Notes: generated by a model not told the origin, from the letters alone. A DNA stretch of 64,000 nucleotides from Arenibacter palladensis (GCF_900129275.1 NZ_FQUX01000005.1:288672-352671), one strand, 5' to 3'; positions 17,171-27,053 are shown, counted from the first letter of the stretch. Translations and numbers: made by a program.

Positions 17171-18301
17171 TTAGTTAATTATTATTTCATTTTTGTCTAT
17201 AGTATATTCAATTGAATATATTTCATTTAAGGTCCGCAATACCTGTTCAATACTTTCTATATCGAAAACTGCATTGTAGGTCCTCTCTTCCAGTATTTTA
17301 TTATTGTTTTTAATTGAGACGTTATATTTTCTTTCCAGTTTTTTTCTAATGATTTTAAAGGGGGCATTTCTAAAGATCATCCTTCCTTCTATCCAGCTGG
17401 TATATTCATTTGTATCTACTTTAGACATGGTCGTTTCTTTGGAATCAGGGTTCCACTCCCCTTTATAACCCGGTTCCAATAGAAATGCCGTTGAAGCATT
17501 GTATGTGTCATCCTTATCGTGCAGTGCAACAGATCCTTCTACAAGAACAGTATTGATGTTCCTGTCTTCAGGATAGGAGGATACATTGAATTTTGTTCCC
17601 AAAACCCTGACATTTAAATCATTTACATTTACTACAAAAGGATGGTTTGCATTTTTGATAACATCAAAAAAGGCTTCCCCTTTTAGGAATACCTCTCTTT
17701 GGGTACCTTCAATAAATTTTACCGGATATTTAATGGAGCTCCCTGCGTTTAGATGAATGGTTGTGCCATCGGACAGAACCAACTTAAAGGTTTTTCCATA
17801 AGGAATGGTCAATTCGTTATATATAGGTTTTGAAGAATCAAGGTCACTTGTAACACTGTTATAATTCAGAACATTTCCTTTCTGTATTCCAACAAGCTTT
17901 CCTTTTTTGTCAACAATGGTACTTTCTCCATCTTCGGTTATAATCTGGATATTTCCATTGCCCAATTCCAATGTAATGGCATTTTTATCAATGGACGGCA
18001 GATTGGAATTTGATTTTTGTTGTGTAAAAAAATACCCTATGCCTATAAGAAATACTAGAATTGCGGCATACATCATGAATCCTGAAAACCCAGGCTTCGG
18101 CTTGTTGTCTAGTTTAGACTCCAATTCCCGCCATGCCAACTGGTTATCTTCATCGCTTTTGGCGCCCATGGCCCAAGCCTTTTTAAATTGAATAAAGACT
18201 CTTTTATTCTCTGGGGAAGCATCTATCCATTGAAAGATTCGTTCAACCTCCTCTTCCGTGGCTTTTCCCAAAAGATACTTTGAAATTAAATGGTGATCCA
18301 T
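17171..18301 (-). CDS. FecR-family anti-sigma factor
   Basis: The 376-residue protein has an N-terminal cytoplasmic region (DHHLISKYLLGKATEEEVERIF) that would hold the sigma factor. One membrane span lies at about 75-93. A periplasmic FecR domain follows (FKLVLSDGTTIHLNAGSSIKYP, FNVSSYPED), and a C-terminal DUF4974/STN-like domain (FDIESIEQVLRTLNEIY) should meet the STN domain of SusC. It receives the signal from the loaded transporter and releases the ECF sigma factor. It sits 74 bases after the sigma gene and 141 bases before susC, as in standard cell-surface signalling PULs. Confidence 0.93.
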   Translation of the reverse strand: MDHHLISKYLLGKATEEEVERIFQWIDASPENKRVFIQFKKAWAMGAKSDEDNQLAWRELESKLDNKPKPGFSGFMMYAAILVFLIGIGYFFTQQKSNSNLPSIDKNAITLELGNGNIQIITEDGESTIVDKKGKLVGIQKGNVLNYNSVTSDLDSSKPIYNELTIPYGKTFKLVLSDGTTIHLNAGSSIKYPVKFIEGTQREVFLKGEAFFDVIKNANHPFVVNVNDLNVRVLGTKFNVSSYPEDRNINTVLVEGSVALHDKDDTYNASTAFLLEPGYKGEWNPDSKETTMSKVDTNEYTSWIEGRMIFRNAPFKIIRKKLERKYNVSIKNNNKILEERTYNAVFDIESIEQVLRTLNEIYSIEYTIDKNEIIIN

Positions 18302-18375
18302 TAACTGGAATTTATCGTTCCAACTTAGTACACCTTAGAAGTCCTTTACCCTACATTGATTTATGATTTTTTCTG

Positions 18376-18981
18376 CTAAAACTGCAAAAAACAATAAATA
18401 AATATATTTAATATGTAATGGGAGAGTCTTAATTTAAGGAATTTGGTTGCTCGCGTAATATTAGCCTCTACAGCCTTGAGGGTAATACCTAGCTCATCCG
18501 CAATCTCTTTGTTCTTTTTATTTTCAAACCGCTTTTTTACAAATACCAACTTACATTTGTCCGGTAATTCCTCTATAGACTTTTCAATAAGACTTTGTAA
18601 TTCCGAAAAGGTAACGGAATCAAAATTTAAGGAGTTCAATATTTCCGTATTCAGGCTTATCTCCCTTTCGTGCAATTTTTTGGATTCATATTTCCGAACA
18701 ACCTTGTTATGCCTTATTAAGTTTAGGCAATCGGTTTTTACCGAGGTATAAAGAAAGGATGGGATTCCATTTATCTTTTGGACCTTTTCCCTATTCTCCC
18801 ATAGTTTTATGAAAGCGTCCTGGGCAATACTCCTTGCTTTGTCCTGATCTCCTATAAATTGAATACCAAACCCAACAATACTGTCGTAATATTTTTTAAA
18901 ATAGTACTCGAAAGCGCGCCGATCTCCCTCCTTAAATCGAAGGAAGCGAAAATCTGCCAAACTTAACTGAGCCTGCTCCAT
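18376..18981 (-). CDS. ECF RNA polymerase sigma factor (FecI-like)
   Basis: The protein has 201 residues. The sigma-70 region 2 block appears as YYDSIVGFGIQFIGDQDKA and QDAFIKLWENREK. Region 4 reads LPDKCKLVFVKKRFE and NKEIADELGITLKAVEANI, a helix-turn-helix. It lacks extra domains and matches FecI-like sigma factors of Bacteroidota. It presumably activates the downstream susCD-phosphoesterase-sulfatase genes when FecR is triggered. A -7-like box lies about 19 bases upstream of its start. Confidence 0.94.
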   Translation of the reverse strand: MEQAQLSLADFRFLRFKEGDRRAFEYYFKKYYDSIVGFGIQFIGDQDKARSIAQDAFIKLWENREKVQKINGIPSFLYTSVKTDCLNLIRHNKVVRKYESKKLHEREISLNTEILNSLNFDSVTFSELQSLIEKSIEELPDKCKLVFVKKRFENKKNKEIADELGITLKAVEANITRATKFLKLRLSHYILNIFIYCFLQF

Positions 18982-18999
18982 CTTAAATTAATAATTACA

Positions 19000-19007
19000 C
19001 AAAATTA
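19000..19007 (-). promoter_or_regulatory. possible -7 box for the ECF sigma gene
   Basis: On the minus strand this reads TAATTTTG, matching the Bacteroidota housekeeping -7 consensus TAnnTTTG. It lies about 19 bases before the ATG at 18981. No matching TTTG was found at the expected distance upstream, so the call is tentative. Confidence 0.3.
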
Positions 19008-19172
19008 AACGTGTGAATCTGTCAATATAGCAGCTAAATATACAAATTTTTGTTAAATGTAAAATATACGTATAAAATATTTTTATTTAACAATTGAATA
19101 TCAAGTGATGCCGACAGATCCTATTGCCAATTTTAAAATGGAATCCTCATCTTTAATTGGAAGGAGTTCTAT

Positions 19173-20327
19173 CTAGAATTTTAAACAAACTGGTTGCGAA
19201 ATGCTTACCTGATTTCCGGTATATTTAAGAAGTCCGGTCTGCCTATCTACCTTAAAAACAGTAATGTTATCCGATTTCTGGTTGGCTACCAAAAGAAAAT
19301 TGCCATCTGGCGATAAGGCAAAATTACGTGGCCAATCCCCTTGCACAGGTTCTATGGTGAGAAGTTTTAGATCTCCGCTTTCGGATACCGAATAAACAGC
19401 TATACTATTGTGCCCCCTGTTGGAAGCATATAGGAATTTGCCATCCTTGCTAATATGAATATCGGCACAGGCATTTGGTTCTTGATAATCATCTGGCAGG
19501 GTACTCTTTTTATCGATTTTAGTAAATACGCCGTTCTCTTCATCCACAGTGGCCGACACAACGGTACTGGACAGTTCATTTATAATAAATACCTTATTTT
19601 CAGTAGGATGAAATACGAGGTGTCTTGGCCCGTCCCCGGGATCCAGCTGTAAAGCCACTTGCGCTTTCCCCAATTTATTCTCCGAATTTATTGGATAGGT
19701 CAAAATCTGGTCAATACCCAAATCTACGGCATATAAGAATTTTCCGTTTTGGGAAAATTGTACACAGTGTGCGTGGGCCGAATTTTGGTTAGGATGCGGA
19801 CCGCTTCCGGTATGTTGTATCCCTTGGGGGTCATCTATCATACCCCCATTTTCATCCAAGGGATATAGAACAATACTTCCGGAACTATAATTAGCGGCCG
19901 CAAGAAGATGCTCCTCTGGACTTACCCCAACATAGCAGGCTCCATCCCCCATACTGGAAAGGTTGGACACTTTGTCCAGGGCAGTTTTATCTTTGTTCCA
20001 TTGAAATGCCGATACACTCCCCGGTTTGGTGCCATTGGAAGAATAGACCCTATTCCCATCTTTTGAAAGATAAAGATAACCTGGCTTGTTCTCTATAGCC
20101 ACACGGTGGCTATTGGACAGTTCCCCAGTTTCAGGGTTAAAATGGACTTGATAAATTCCTTGATCATCCCCTTCGGCAAAAGTACCTACCAAAAGCTCTA
20201 CTACTTTTTCATTATTCGTCTGCCGATTTTCAGATAAAACTTCAGAAGAGGAATTCTTTTTTACTTCAGTTTTGCAGCCTACCAAAATTGACATTGCCAA
20301 CAGAAGCACTGTATATTCAAAATTCAT
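19173..20327 (-). CDS. lactonase-family (7-bladed propeller) lipoprotein
   Basis: The protein has about 384 residues. The signal MNFEYTVLLLAMSILVGC gives a lipobox; this ATG is preferred over the longer frame from 20363. The rest is a beta-propeller of the 6-phosphogluconolactonase/YbhE type, with blades such as YLYLSKDGNRVYSSN, GDGPRHLVFHP and GKFLYASNRGHNSIAVY. Relatives hydrolyse sugar lactones or act as lactonizing enzymes. It lies just upstream of the sigma/FecR/SusCD run and close to dgoK/dgoA, so a galactonolactone-type substrate is attractive. That is an inference, since secreted members of the family are poorly characterised. Confidence 0.85.
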   Translation of the reverse strand: MNFEYTVLLLAMSILVGCKTEVKKNSSSEVLSENRQTNNEKVVELLVGTFAEGDDQGIYQVHFNPETGELSNSHRVAIENKPGYLYLSKDGNRVYSSNGTKPGSVSAFQWNKDKTALDKVSNLSSMGDGACYVGVSPEEHLLAAANYSSGSIVLYPLDENGGMIDDPQGIQHTGSGPHPNQNSAHAHCVQFSQNGKFLYAVDLGIDQILTYPINSENKLGKAQVALQLDPGDGPRHLVFHPTENKVFIINELSSTVVSATVDEENGVFTKIDKKSTLPDDYQEPNACADIHISKDGKFLYASNRGHNSIAVYSVSESGDLKLLTIEPVQGDWPRNFALSPDGNFLLVANQKSDNITVFKVDRQTGLLKYTGNQVSISQPVCLKF

Positions 20328-20514
20328 TTTAAATTGGAATCTTCCCATAACAATTTTTTTCATTTTATTGAATTTTAAATATAGTAATACCTACCTATCT
20401 AAAAAAGAGTTGGTCCTTTTTATTTCATAAAGTGGCATTTCGCAAACAAAAGCCCCAATAGTTCCTTAAAAAACAGGCTAATTGTAGTATCTTGTATAAC
20501 CTGAACGATGCGGA

Positions 20515-21636
20515 ATGAGAAAAAAGTTGCTTTATATAACCATAGCCCTTTGGGGTCTGTTCTCCTATGCGCAACTTGAATGCCCTGAAATGGTAAGTCC
20601 GGAAAACGGTGCCACCAATATTCCGGCTGCAACCCGTATTTCATGGACGGAAACTGCATTGGCCTCAGGCTACCTTTTAACTTTGGGTACTTCCCCCACC
20701 TCAGACGACATCCTTAGCAAAACGATCTATATGGTAAATTACAGTGAGGAAATTTCTTTCCCAATCAATTCTACCATCTATGTAACCATTATCCCATTCA
20801 ACGATAAGGAAATAGCCAGCGGTTGCCCAAAATGGTCCTTTAGCACCATACAGGAATGTGGACACTATATCAATTCCATACCGGATATTACCGTTTGCTA
20901 CAGTGAAAATGGTGAAACTGGGGGCATTGGTACAGATTTTACTAATATAGAGCAGGAACTTATAGGAGGGCAACAAGACCTATTGGTCAGCTATTATGAT
21001 GAGGATGGCAATGAATTGGACCTATACCAATTAAACCCCAGTCCAAATTCCAATCAGTTTTACATCCGGGCTAGGGCAACGGATGAATTAGGTTGTTTTA
21101 AGGAGACCTCATTTAATCTTCTATTGGCAAACCCTCCAGAGGTAGATTTCTTGGAAGACGTGCTAGTCTGTAATGCCTATACACTACCCCAACTTAGTGC
21201 CAATAATGATTATTATACGGGTACCAACGGTACTGGCAACAAACTCCAAGCTGGTGATATAATTACCAAGAACCAACTCCTTTATATCCTGGGTGGTAGC
21301 AGCCTGTGCCAAGAAGAAAGTAGTTTCAGGATTACCTTAGATCCCAACATATGTAAAAACCAAGAAAATATCGGATTGTATCCTAAGTTCTTTACTCCTA
21401 ACGGGGATGGCATAAATGATTTTTGGCAGTTGGATAGGGTTAAGCTTCCCGTAAACCCAAAATCACAGGTACGCATCTTTAACCGATATGGAAAATTAGT
21501 GCACCAACTGACATTGGAAAGTCCAGGCTGGGACGGGAACTATGCCGGTTCACCACTACCGGCTTCGGATTACTGGTTTGTGGTACAATTGGAGAATAAT
21601 ACCAATTTAAGCGGACACTTTACTTTGAAGAGGTAA
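20515..21636 (+). CDS. secreted protein with C-terminal gliding-type (CHU_C, T9SS type B) sorting domain
   Basis: The 373-residue protein has a signal peptide ending SYAQ. The first part carries an Ig/FN3-like domain (PENGATNIPAATRISWTE), typical of flavobacterial surface proteins. The last 85 residues carry the CHU_C sorting domain: FFTPNGDGINDFWQL, RIFNRYGKLVHQL and a final DYWFVVQLENN. Such proteins are moved across the outer membrane by the type IX system and anchored at the surface. It is the only plus-strand gene in the PUL block and is divergent from the lactonase. No catalytic domain is visible, so an adhesin or structural role is likely. Confidence 0.9.
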   Translation: MRKKLLYITIALWGLFSYAQLECPEMVSPENGATNIPAATRISWTETALASGYLLTLGTSPTSDDILSKTIYMVNYSEEISFPINSTIYVTIIPFNDKEIASGCPKWSFSTIQECGHYINSIPDITVCYSENGETGGIGTDFTNIEQELIGGQQDLLVSYYDEDGNELDLYQLNPSPNSNQFYIRARATDELGCFKETSFNLLLANPPEVDFLEDVLVCNAYTLPQLSANNDYYTGTNGTGNKLQAGDIITKNQLLYILGGSSLCQEESSFRITLDPNICKNQENIGLYPKFFTPNGDGINDFWQLDRVKLPVNPKSQVRIFNRYGKLVHQLTLESPGWDGNYAGSPLPASDYWFVVQLENNTNLSGHFTLKR

Positions 21637-21698
21637 ACAGCCTAATCTTTATTGGTAGATGGACCAACCTTGACTCCCTTTGAATCCAATCTAGCCGT

Positions 21699-22334
21699 CT
21701 ATAACAATGCTGCTTTAATTTTTGTAAAATGCTTTGCAAGCCCTTCAAAATCACCTTCTTGAATCAGCTTTTTATTAAATAGCGAGCTGCCCATTCCAAC
21801 GCCCACAGCACCCGCCTCAAAAAAAGATTTGATATTTTCCAAAGAAACTCCGCCAGTGGGCAAAAGCTTTATGTTGTTAAGCGGAGCCGCAATGTCCTTA
21901 ATAAATTGAACCCCCAGCTGGGTGGCCGGGAATATTTTTACGGCTGATGCCCCTAAACTCCATGCCTTATATATTTCCGTTGGGGAGTATGCTCCCGGAA
22001 AAATAGGTATCCCTTGTGCTACTGCCGTTTTAATAACGACCTCATCAATGATGGGGGTAACTATAAACTGGGCTCCCGCAGCAACGGCCTTTTCATAATC
22101 TTCCATATTGCAGACCGTACCGGCACCCACATTAAGTTCTTGAAATTCGCTCCGCAGCATGGTTATCATTTGGCCAGCTCCCGGAGTGTTCATGGTTATC
22201 TCTATGGTATGAAAGCCCGCCCCCAAATACGCCTTGGCAATATCCAGCATTACGTCCATGGACACCCCCCTTACTATACCCACAATAGGTGCCTTATTAT
22301 AGAGCTCCCAAGAAAATGCTTCTTTATTTGACAT
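21699..22334 (-). CDS. dgoA: 2-dehydro-3-deoxy-6-phosphogalactonate/-gluconate aldolase
   Basis: This class I aldolase has 211 residues. The Schiff-base lysine is K133 in GASAVKIFPA and the general base is E45 in FHTIEITMNT, at the same numbers as in E. coli Eda. Residue 49 is Asn as in DgoA-type enzymes, where KDPG aldolase has Arg; this, with dgoK next door, favours 2-keto-3-deoxy-6-phosphogalactonate as substrate. The reaction gives pyruvate and glyceraldehyde-3-phosphate. It overlaps the dgoK stop by 11 bases, so the two are translationally coupled. A KDPG or hydroxy-oxoglutarate activity is not excluded. Confidence 0.9.
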   Translation of the reverse strand: MSNKEAFSWELYNKAPIVGIVRGVSMDVMLDIAKAYLGAGFHTIEITMNTPGAGQMITMLRSEFQELNVGAGTVCNMEDYEKAVAAGAQFIVTPIIDEVVIKTAVAQGIPIFPGAYSPTEIYKAWSLGASAVKIFPATQLGVQFIKDIAAPLNNIKLLPTGGVSLENIKSFFEAGAVGVGMGSSLFNKKLIQEGDFEGLAKHFTKIKAALL

Positions 22335-23286
22335 GTGTTTCCAAAATTTTACGCTGCCCTACCAGTAGGGCCGTTTCTATAATTTGTGGCTCAAAACAAA
22401 CGATTCTAGTCTCGTCCAGAAACGATTTCAAAGCCAATTGGTACAATTCGTTTTGTATTCCCGTTACCGCAAGGTACACCGTTTCACTTCTACCTTTCAA
22501 ATGGGACAACTCCGCGCCTATCAACATCCCGGAAAGGAAATAATAGTTTTCGACGTTGGAGGATTTATGTATCAAACTATTGGCTCTAATGGAAAAAAGA
22601 GATGCCATCTGTTGGTTGTCAACTCCTTTTTGTACCCCTTTCAAAAAGACATCCTTATATAAAGGGCTCCATGGCGATTCCTCCACGGAAGCCGACAAAA
22701 TACTGTGCTTGCCTATAACCTCAAATAATTCCCCGGTCATATAGGTGGTAAAATCCATAAACCGCCCATCATTGAATTGGATGTGTTTGCTGTGTGTTCC
22801 GGGCAACAAAAGAATTCCCTTTCCACTCTTTGGCAGATAATCCGAAAGCCCAATAGCCTGGATTTCTTCCCCCCGCATTACATCATTATTGGTCCTTGCC
22901 CCAGAAACTAAAAGAAGGTTCAAATCATGGCCCATAGCTATCAAATTGCTTATTAGACCTTCTCCTGTAAAGGAAATAGGGAATTTACAATAATCCAATT
23001 CCCGCATGCCAATGGAAGAAGACAACATGCCCGAAGCCACCAGAAAATCCTTTCCAGCTTCCTGTACACCCAACTTTTCCAATTGGGCCAACAAATAATC
23101 GGCAAAAAAGGCCTGCTGGGATAGTTTCTTTTGCTGTTTGTATGAATGATAACTTTTTTTAATCCCCATATCGGTCCTAACTTCCGATAAGATCTTCAAG
23201 GAATGCGTTTCCACCAAACGGAGCCTAAAATTGGACGTGCCCCAATCACAACTAATAAATTTTTCGGGTAGCCCCATATTTATCAT
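22324..23286 (-). CDS. dgoK: 2-dehydro-3-deoxygalactonokinase
   Basis: The protein of about 320 residues has the DgoK hallmarks: an N-terminal phosphate loop SCDWGTSNFRLR, the block ASGMLSSSIGMRE, the segment VMRGEEIQAIGL and LLLPGTHSKHI. It phosphorylates 2-keto-3-deoxy-galactonate in the cytoplasm, giving the substrate of the adjacent aldolase. The longest frame starts with TTG at 23289; ATG codons are at 23286 and 23277, and the second fits the usual N-terminus best. It is the first gene of a two-gene operon. The pair would receive 2-keto-3-deoxy-galactonate made from galactose, galactonate or 3,6-anhydrogalactose; no dehydratase or dehydrogenase for the earlier steps lies in the window. 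Confidence 0.9.
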   Translation of the reverse strand: MINMGLPEKFISCDWGTSNFRLRLVETHSLKILSEVRTDMGIKKSYHSYKQQKKLSQQAFFADYLLAQLEKLGVQEAGKDFLVASGMLSSSIGMRELDYCKFPISFTGEGLISNLIAMGHDLNLLLVSGARTNNDVMRGEEIQAIGLSDYLPKSGKGILLLPGTHSKHIQFNDGRFMDFTTYMTGELFEVIGKHSILSASVEESPWSPLYKDVFLKGVQKGVDNQQMASLFSIRANSLIHKSSNVENYYFLSGMLIGAELSHLKGRSETVYLAVTGIQNELYQLALKSFLDETRIVCFEPQIIETALLVGQRKILETHVK

Positions 23287-23289
23287 CAA

Positions 23290-23720
23290 GCTTTGCTTGC
23301 TCTTTTTTTTATTCCGGTTATCGCAACCTGCAATGACCCATCAACTCTCTTCAATATCATCTATCCCTATTCTTTGAAGGGCAAATAAATATCCAACAGA
23401 AACTAGGGGTTGTTCTAAAGATGCCATTATTCCCGAAAAATACGTTATTTTTTTTCATCGCTAAAACATATATCGGTAGCCTAGCAAGTATTGGCACAAT
23501 TTCCATGTTTACTTTTTGTTGCCCGGATGGCTTCACTTTATATTTCTACTGCTATAGTTCAAATCCTTGAAATATAGACAAGTAAGACCATTTACCTAAA
23601 AAATCGTCGATAAAATATGGGGATTGGTATATGGAATCCGCGTTTCAATCTATTTCATTTAATTCCAGGAGCCCTTAGTGGGATATTTATCATGAATTTC
23701 CATTTGAAAGGTTAAGATCC
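23290..23720. other. divergent intergenic region dgoK / efflux operon
   Basis: These 431 bases lie between dgoK (minus) and the tolC-like gene (plus). Both promoters should be here. I see no further gene, no RNA and no strong hairpin, only T-rich runs near 23300 and 23450. Confidence 0.4.
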
Positions 23721-25043
23721 ATGAAAAAATATATCATATTAACAATTCTTTTTGCAATACAGTTTGCGCAAGGCCAAACACCGATTGATTCTGTTCAGAA
23801 AATTTGGACATTGGAAGCGTGCATTGACTACGCTTTGGAGAACAACATAAGTGTAAAACAAGCCGAATTGTCCAAGAACATTACGGAAGCCAGCTATCTG
23901 GCAACAAAGTCTTTAAGATTGCCCAATTTAAGTGGAAATGCCTCCCAGAATTTCACGAACGGGAATTCCATAGACCCTATTACGAGCGATTTTGTTTCCC
24001 AACAAATCAATTCCACTAGTCTTGGATTAAACTCCCAGTTAACTCTTTTCCAGGGGAACCAGATCAACAATCAGATAAAACAGGGAAAGCTGCTTATTGA
24101 TCAATATTCCCTTTATGAAGAAGAGGCCAAGAACAATATAACTTTGAGCATTACAGAAAGTTATATTCAATTGCTATATGCCAAAGAGAATATATTGATC
24201 GCCGAAAATAACCTTGAGGTATCACAAAAGGAAGAAGAGAGGGCCAAGGCCAGATTGGATGCCGGTTCCATCGCCATAAAGGAATATACCGATGCCCAGT
24301 CCCAAACCGCTACAAACCGGTACCTTCTTATAAATGTAAAAAACGATTATGCCCTACAGCTATTAAATTTAAAACAACAATTGGAATTGCCTCCCAACAC
24401 CAATTTTGAGATTGAGGATGCAGATGAAATTATCTTGGACATTGTACCGGACCTAAATGAAGTCTATTCCGAAGCCTTGGAAAATCTTCCGGAAATAAAT
24501 GCCGGAAAGATTAATGTTTCACTTTCCGAAAAAGACTTGGACATTGCCAAAGGAGGCTACCTACCCACCCTCTCATTAACGGGGAGCCTAGGTTCTGGAT
24601 ACACCTCCACCCAGGATTATAATTTCACCGATCAATTGGACCTGAATTTCAACCAAAGATTGGGTTTATCCTTAAACGTACCCATTTTTAATAGGAACAA
24701 GACCAAATCTGAGGTGCAAACGGCAAAAATCAATATTGACAAAGCCAAATTGGAACTGGCCCAGGAAGAAAAAGACCTATACAAAAAAATAGAAACAGCC
24801 TGGCAGAATGCCATTACCTCCCAAAGTGAAATGGAAGCGGCAGATATCGCCAGAAATGCGGCAAAAGAATCCTTTAGGCTGGCACAAAAACAATATGAAT
24901 TGGGTGCCCTGAGCACTACGGACCTCATCCTAAGCCAGAACACCTATACCAATACGGAACAGAATTATATCCAGGCCAAATACCTTAGCCTGCTATACAA
25001 CCAATTACTACAATTTTATCAGGGAAACGACATTAAAATCTAA
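23721..25043 (+). CDS. TolC-family outer-membrane efflux protein
   Basis: The 440-residue protein has a signal peptide ending FAQGQ. Two repeats of long amphipathic helices (EAKNNITLSITESYIQLLYA and EKDLYKKIETAWQNAITSQ) and strand segments such as NQRLGLSLNVPIFN give the TolC layout. It forms the outer-membrane duct of a tripartite pump. It is the first gene of a tightly packed six-gene operon with MacA, MacB parts and a two-component system, with a 4-base gap to the next gene. It probably exports a drug, peptide or lipid; the cargo is unknown. Confidence 0.93.
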   Translation: MKKYIILTILFAIQFAQGQTPIDSVQKIWTLEACIDYALENNISVKQAELSKNITEASYLATKSLRLPNLSGNASQNFTNGNSIDPITSDFVSQQINSTSLGLNSQLTLFQGNQINNQIKQGKLLIDQYSLYEEEAKNNITLSITESYIQLLYAKENILIAENNLEVSQKEEERAKARLDAGSIAIKEYTDAQSQTATNRYLLINVKNDYALQLLNLKQQLELPPNTNFEIEDADEIILDIVPDLNEVYSEALENLPEINAGKINVSLSEKDLDIAKGGYLPTLSLTGSLGSGYTSTQDYNFTDQLDLNFNQRLGLSLNVPIFNRNKTKSEVQTAKINIDKAKLELAQEEKDLYKKIETAWQNAITSQSEMEAADIARNAAKESFRLAQKQYELGALSTTDLILSQNTYTNTEQNYIQAKYLSLLYNQLLQFYQGNDIKI

Positions 25044-25047
25044 TCTA

Positions 25048-26301
25048 ATGAAAAATAAAAAAAGAATCATAATAGGCAGCCTTGCATCAGTAATACTAGC
25101 TATTGTAGCATACAGCTTTATAAAAGAAGATAACAGTGCTGTAATAGAAGCCAAGACCATAGCGGCCAAAAAAGGTGACGTTACCACCATGGTAACGGCT
25201 ACAGGTACCGTAGAACCCATTACCCAAGTGGAAGTAGGAACACAAGTCTCGGGTGTAGTGGAAAAAATATATGTGGATTACAACAGTGTGGTCACCGAAG
25301 GACAGCTCATTGCCGAATTGGATAAAACAAACCTTAGGGCGGCACTTACACAGGCACAGGCAGCTTATGACAACGCAGTGAGCCAAAGGAACTACATGCG
25401 GACCATCTACGACCGACAAAAAACACTTTATGACAATCAGGTGATCAGTAAGTCGGATTTTGATGATTCCCAATACAATTTTGAAACGGCAAAAGGCACG
25501 GTGACCCAACGCTTATCCGACCTGGAAAAGGCCAGAACAAATCTTAGCTATGCCGATATTTATTCGCCCATAGATGGTGTGGTACTTTCCAGGGCTATAG
25601 ACGAAGGACAAACGGTGGCCGCGAGCTTTAGCACCCCAACCCTATTTACCATTGCCCAGGATTTAAGGGAAATGCAGGTGGAGGCAGATGTTGATGAGGC
25701 CGATATAGGAGGAGTCAAGGACGGCCAAAGGGTAACTTTTACCGTGGATGCTTATCTAGGGGAAACTTTTGAAGGAACGGTAACCCAGATACGTTTGGAT
25801 CCAACAGTAACTTCAAACGTAGTTACCTACACGGTAGTCATAAAAGCTGATAATCCGGATCTAAAACTAAAACCAGGTCTTACAGCCACCATTTCCATAT
25901 ATACTTTGGAGTTGAAGGACGTCTTGACCGCCGAAGCCAAAGCCATTAATTTTAAACCTACGCCACCAGTGATGATGGCCTACAACGAACAACAAAATTT
26001 AAGCGTTGACCCCCCAAAAGGACAGCCAAGACCAGAAGGTGAAAATAAAGGACAAGCTAGGCCCGAGGATGAAAATAGCAGTATGGTTTGGGTACTTGGA
26101 GAAAATGGGGCCATTTCACCTAAAAAAGTCACTTTGGGAGCCAGTGATGGGGTAAACGTACAGATATTAAGTGGCATTAAAGAGGGAGATCAATTGGTAT
26201 ACAGTTTAAAATCTGAAAGCAACCAAGAACTTTCAGGGCCCGAAGGTGCTAACGAAAGTCCGTTTATGCCACAAAGACCAGGAGGAAATAAAAAAAAGTA
26301 A
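25048..26301 (+). CDS. periplasmic adaptor subunit (MacA/HlyD type)
   Basis: The protein has 417 residues with one N-terminal membrane span (IIIGSLASVILAIVAYSFI). The biotinyl-lipoyl-like half motifs are VEVGTQVSGVVEKIYVDYNS and LSYADIYSPIDGVVLSRA, with a helical hairpin between them (KTLYDNQVISKSDFDDSQYN) and a beta-barrel domain after them. It bridges the TolC-like channel and the MacB-type transporter. A low-complexity Pro/Glu/Gly insert sits near residues 320-345 and again at the C-terminus. It is spaced 6 bases from the ATPase gene. Confidence 0.93.
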   Translation: MKNKKRIIIGSLASVILAIVAYSFIKEDNSAVIEAKTIAAKKGDVTTMVTATGTVEPITQVEVGTQVSGVVEKIYVDYNSVVTEGQLIAELDKTNLRAALTQAQAAYDNAVSQRNYMRTIYDRQKTLYDNQVISKSDFDDSQYNFETAKGTVTQRLSDLEKARTNLSYADIYSPIDGVVLSRAIDEGQTVAASFSTPTLFTIAQDLREMQVEADVDEADIGGVKDGQRVTFTVDAYLGETFEGTVTQIRLDPTVTSNVVTYTVVIKADNPDLKLKPGLTATISIYTLELKDVLTAEAKAINFKPTPPVMMAYNEQQNLSVDPPKGQPRPEGENKGQARPEDENSSMVWVLGENGAISPKKVTLGASDGVNVQILSGIKEGDQLVYSLKSESNQELSGPEGANESPFMPQRPGGNKKK

Positions 26302-26307
26302 ACGGCC

Positions 26308-27051
26308 ATGAGTAAAGAGATTATCAAATTAGAAGATCTTAGAAGGGAGTTCACCATGGGCAACGAAACCGTCCATGCGCTAAAGGGCATTTCATTTTCC
26401 ATCAATGAAGGTGAATTTGTTACCATAATGGGATCCAGCGGTTCCGGCAAAAGTACCTTATTGAATATTTTGGGCTGTTTGGACCAACCCACATCTGGCA
26501 CCTATGAAATTGACGGATTAGCAGTGAGGAACTTAAGTAAAAATGAATTGGCAAGGATACGTAACGAAAAAATAGGGTTTATTTTCCAATCCTATAATTT
26601 GCTGGCTAGGACCTCGGCCCTGGAAAATGTAGAACTGCCCCTTTTATATAACAGTAAGGTTTCTACCGAGGAACGTAAAGAACGCGCTATCAATGCCTTG
26701 GAGATGGTAGGTTTAGGTAATCGGATGGACCATACACCCTCACAGCTTTCCGGAGGACAACAACAAAGGGTGGCCATTGCCAGGTCATTGGTCAACAAAC
26801 CAGTAATGATCTTGGCAGACGAAGCTACTGGTAACCTGGACACCCGTACCTCTTATGAAATTATGTCCCTATTTCAAGAATTGAACGAAAAGGGTATTAC
26901 AATCGCATTTGTCACCCATGAACCAGACATAGCCACCTTTAGCAGTAGAACCATTGTCTTAAAAGATGGCAGCATCATTAAGGACTACCTCAATAAAGAA
27001 ATTCATTCAGCGGCTACTGAATTAGCCTTATTACCCGTAGAAGACCATTAA
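26308..27051 (+). CDS. MacB-type ABC transporter ATP-binding protein
   Basis: The 247-residue protein has Walker [10 protein letters not shown] at 42-50, signature LSGGQ at 147-151 and Walker B VMILADEA at 166-173, followed by the H-loop in FVTHEPD. The sequence is of the LolD/MacB class. In E. coli MacB the ATPase and membrane part are one chain; here they are separate genes 2 bases apart, as is usual in Bacteroidota. It powers a mechanotransmission-type pump that drives substrate from the periplasm out through TolC. Confidence 0.95.
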   Translation: MSKEIIKLEDLRREFTMGNETVHALKGISFSINEGEFVTIMGSSGSGKSTLLNILGCLDQPTSGTYEIDGLAVRNLSKNELARIRNEKIGFIFQSYNLLARTSALENVELPLLYNSKVSTEERKERAINALEMVGLGNRMDHTPSQLSGGQQQRVAIARSLVNKPVMILADEATGNLDTRTSYEIMSLFQELNEKGITIAFVTHEPDIATFSSRTIVLKDGSIIKDYLNKEIHSAATELALLPVEDH

Positions 27052-27053
27052 TT

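Noticed and set aside
25096..25509. 137-codon minus-strand frame within the MacA-like gene
   Set aside because: Antisense to the lipoyl and hairpin domains of a clear adaptor gene; Cys- and His-rich by accident.
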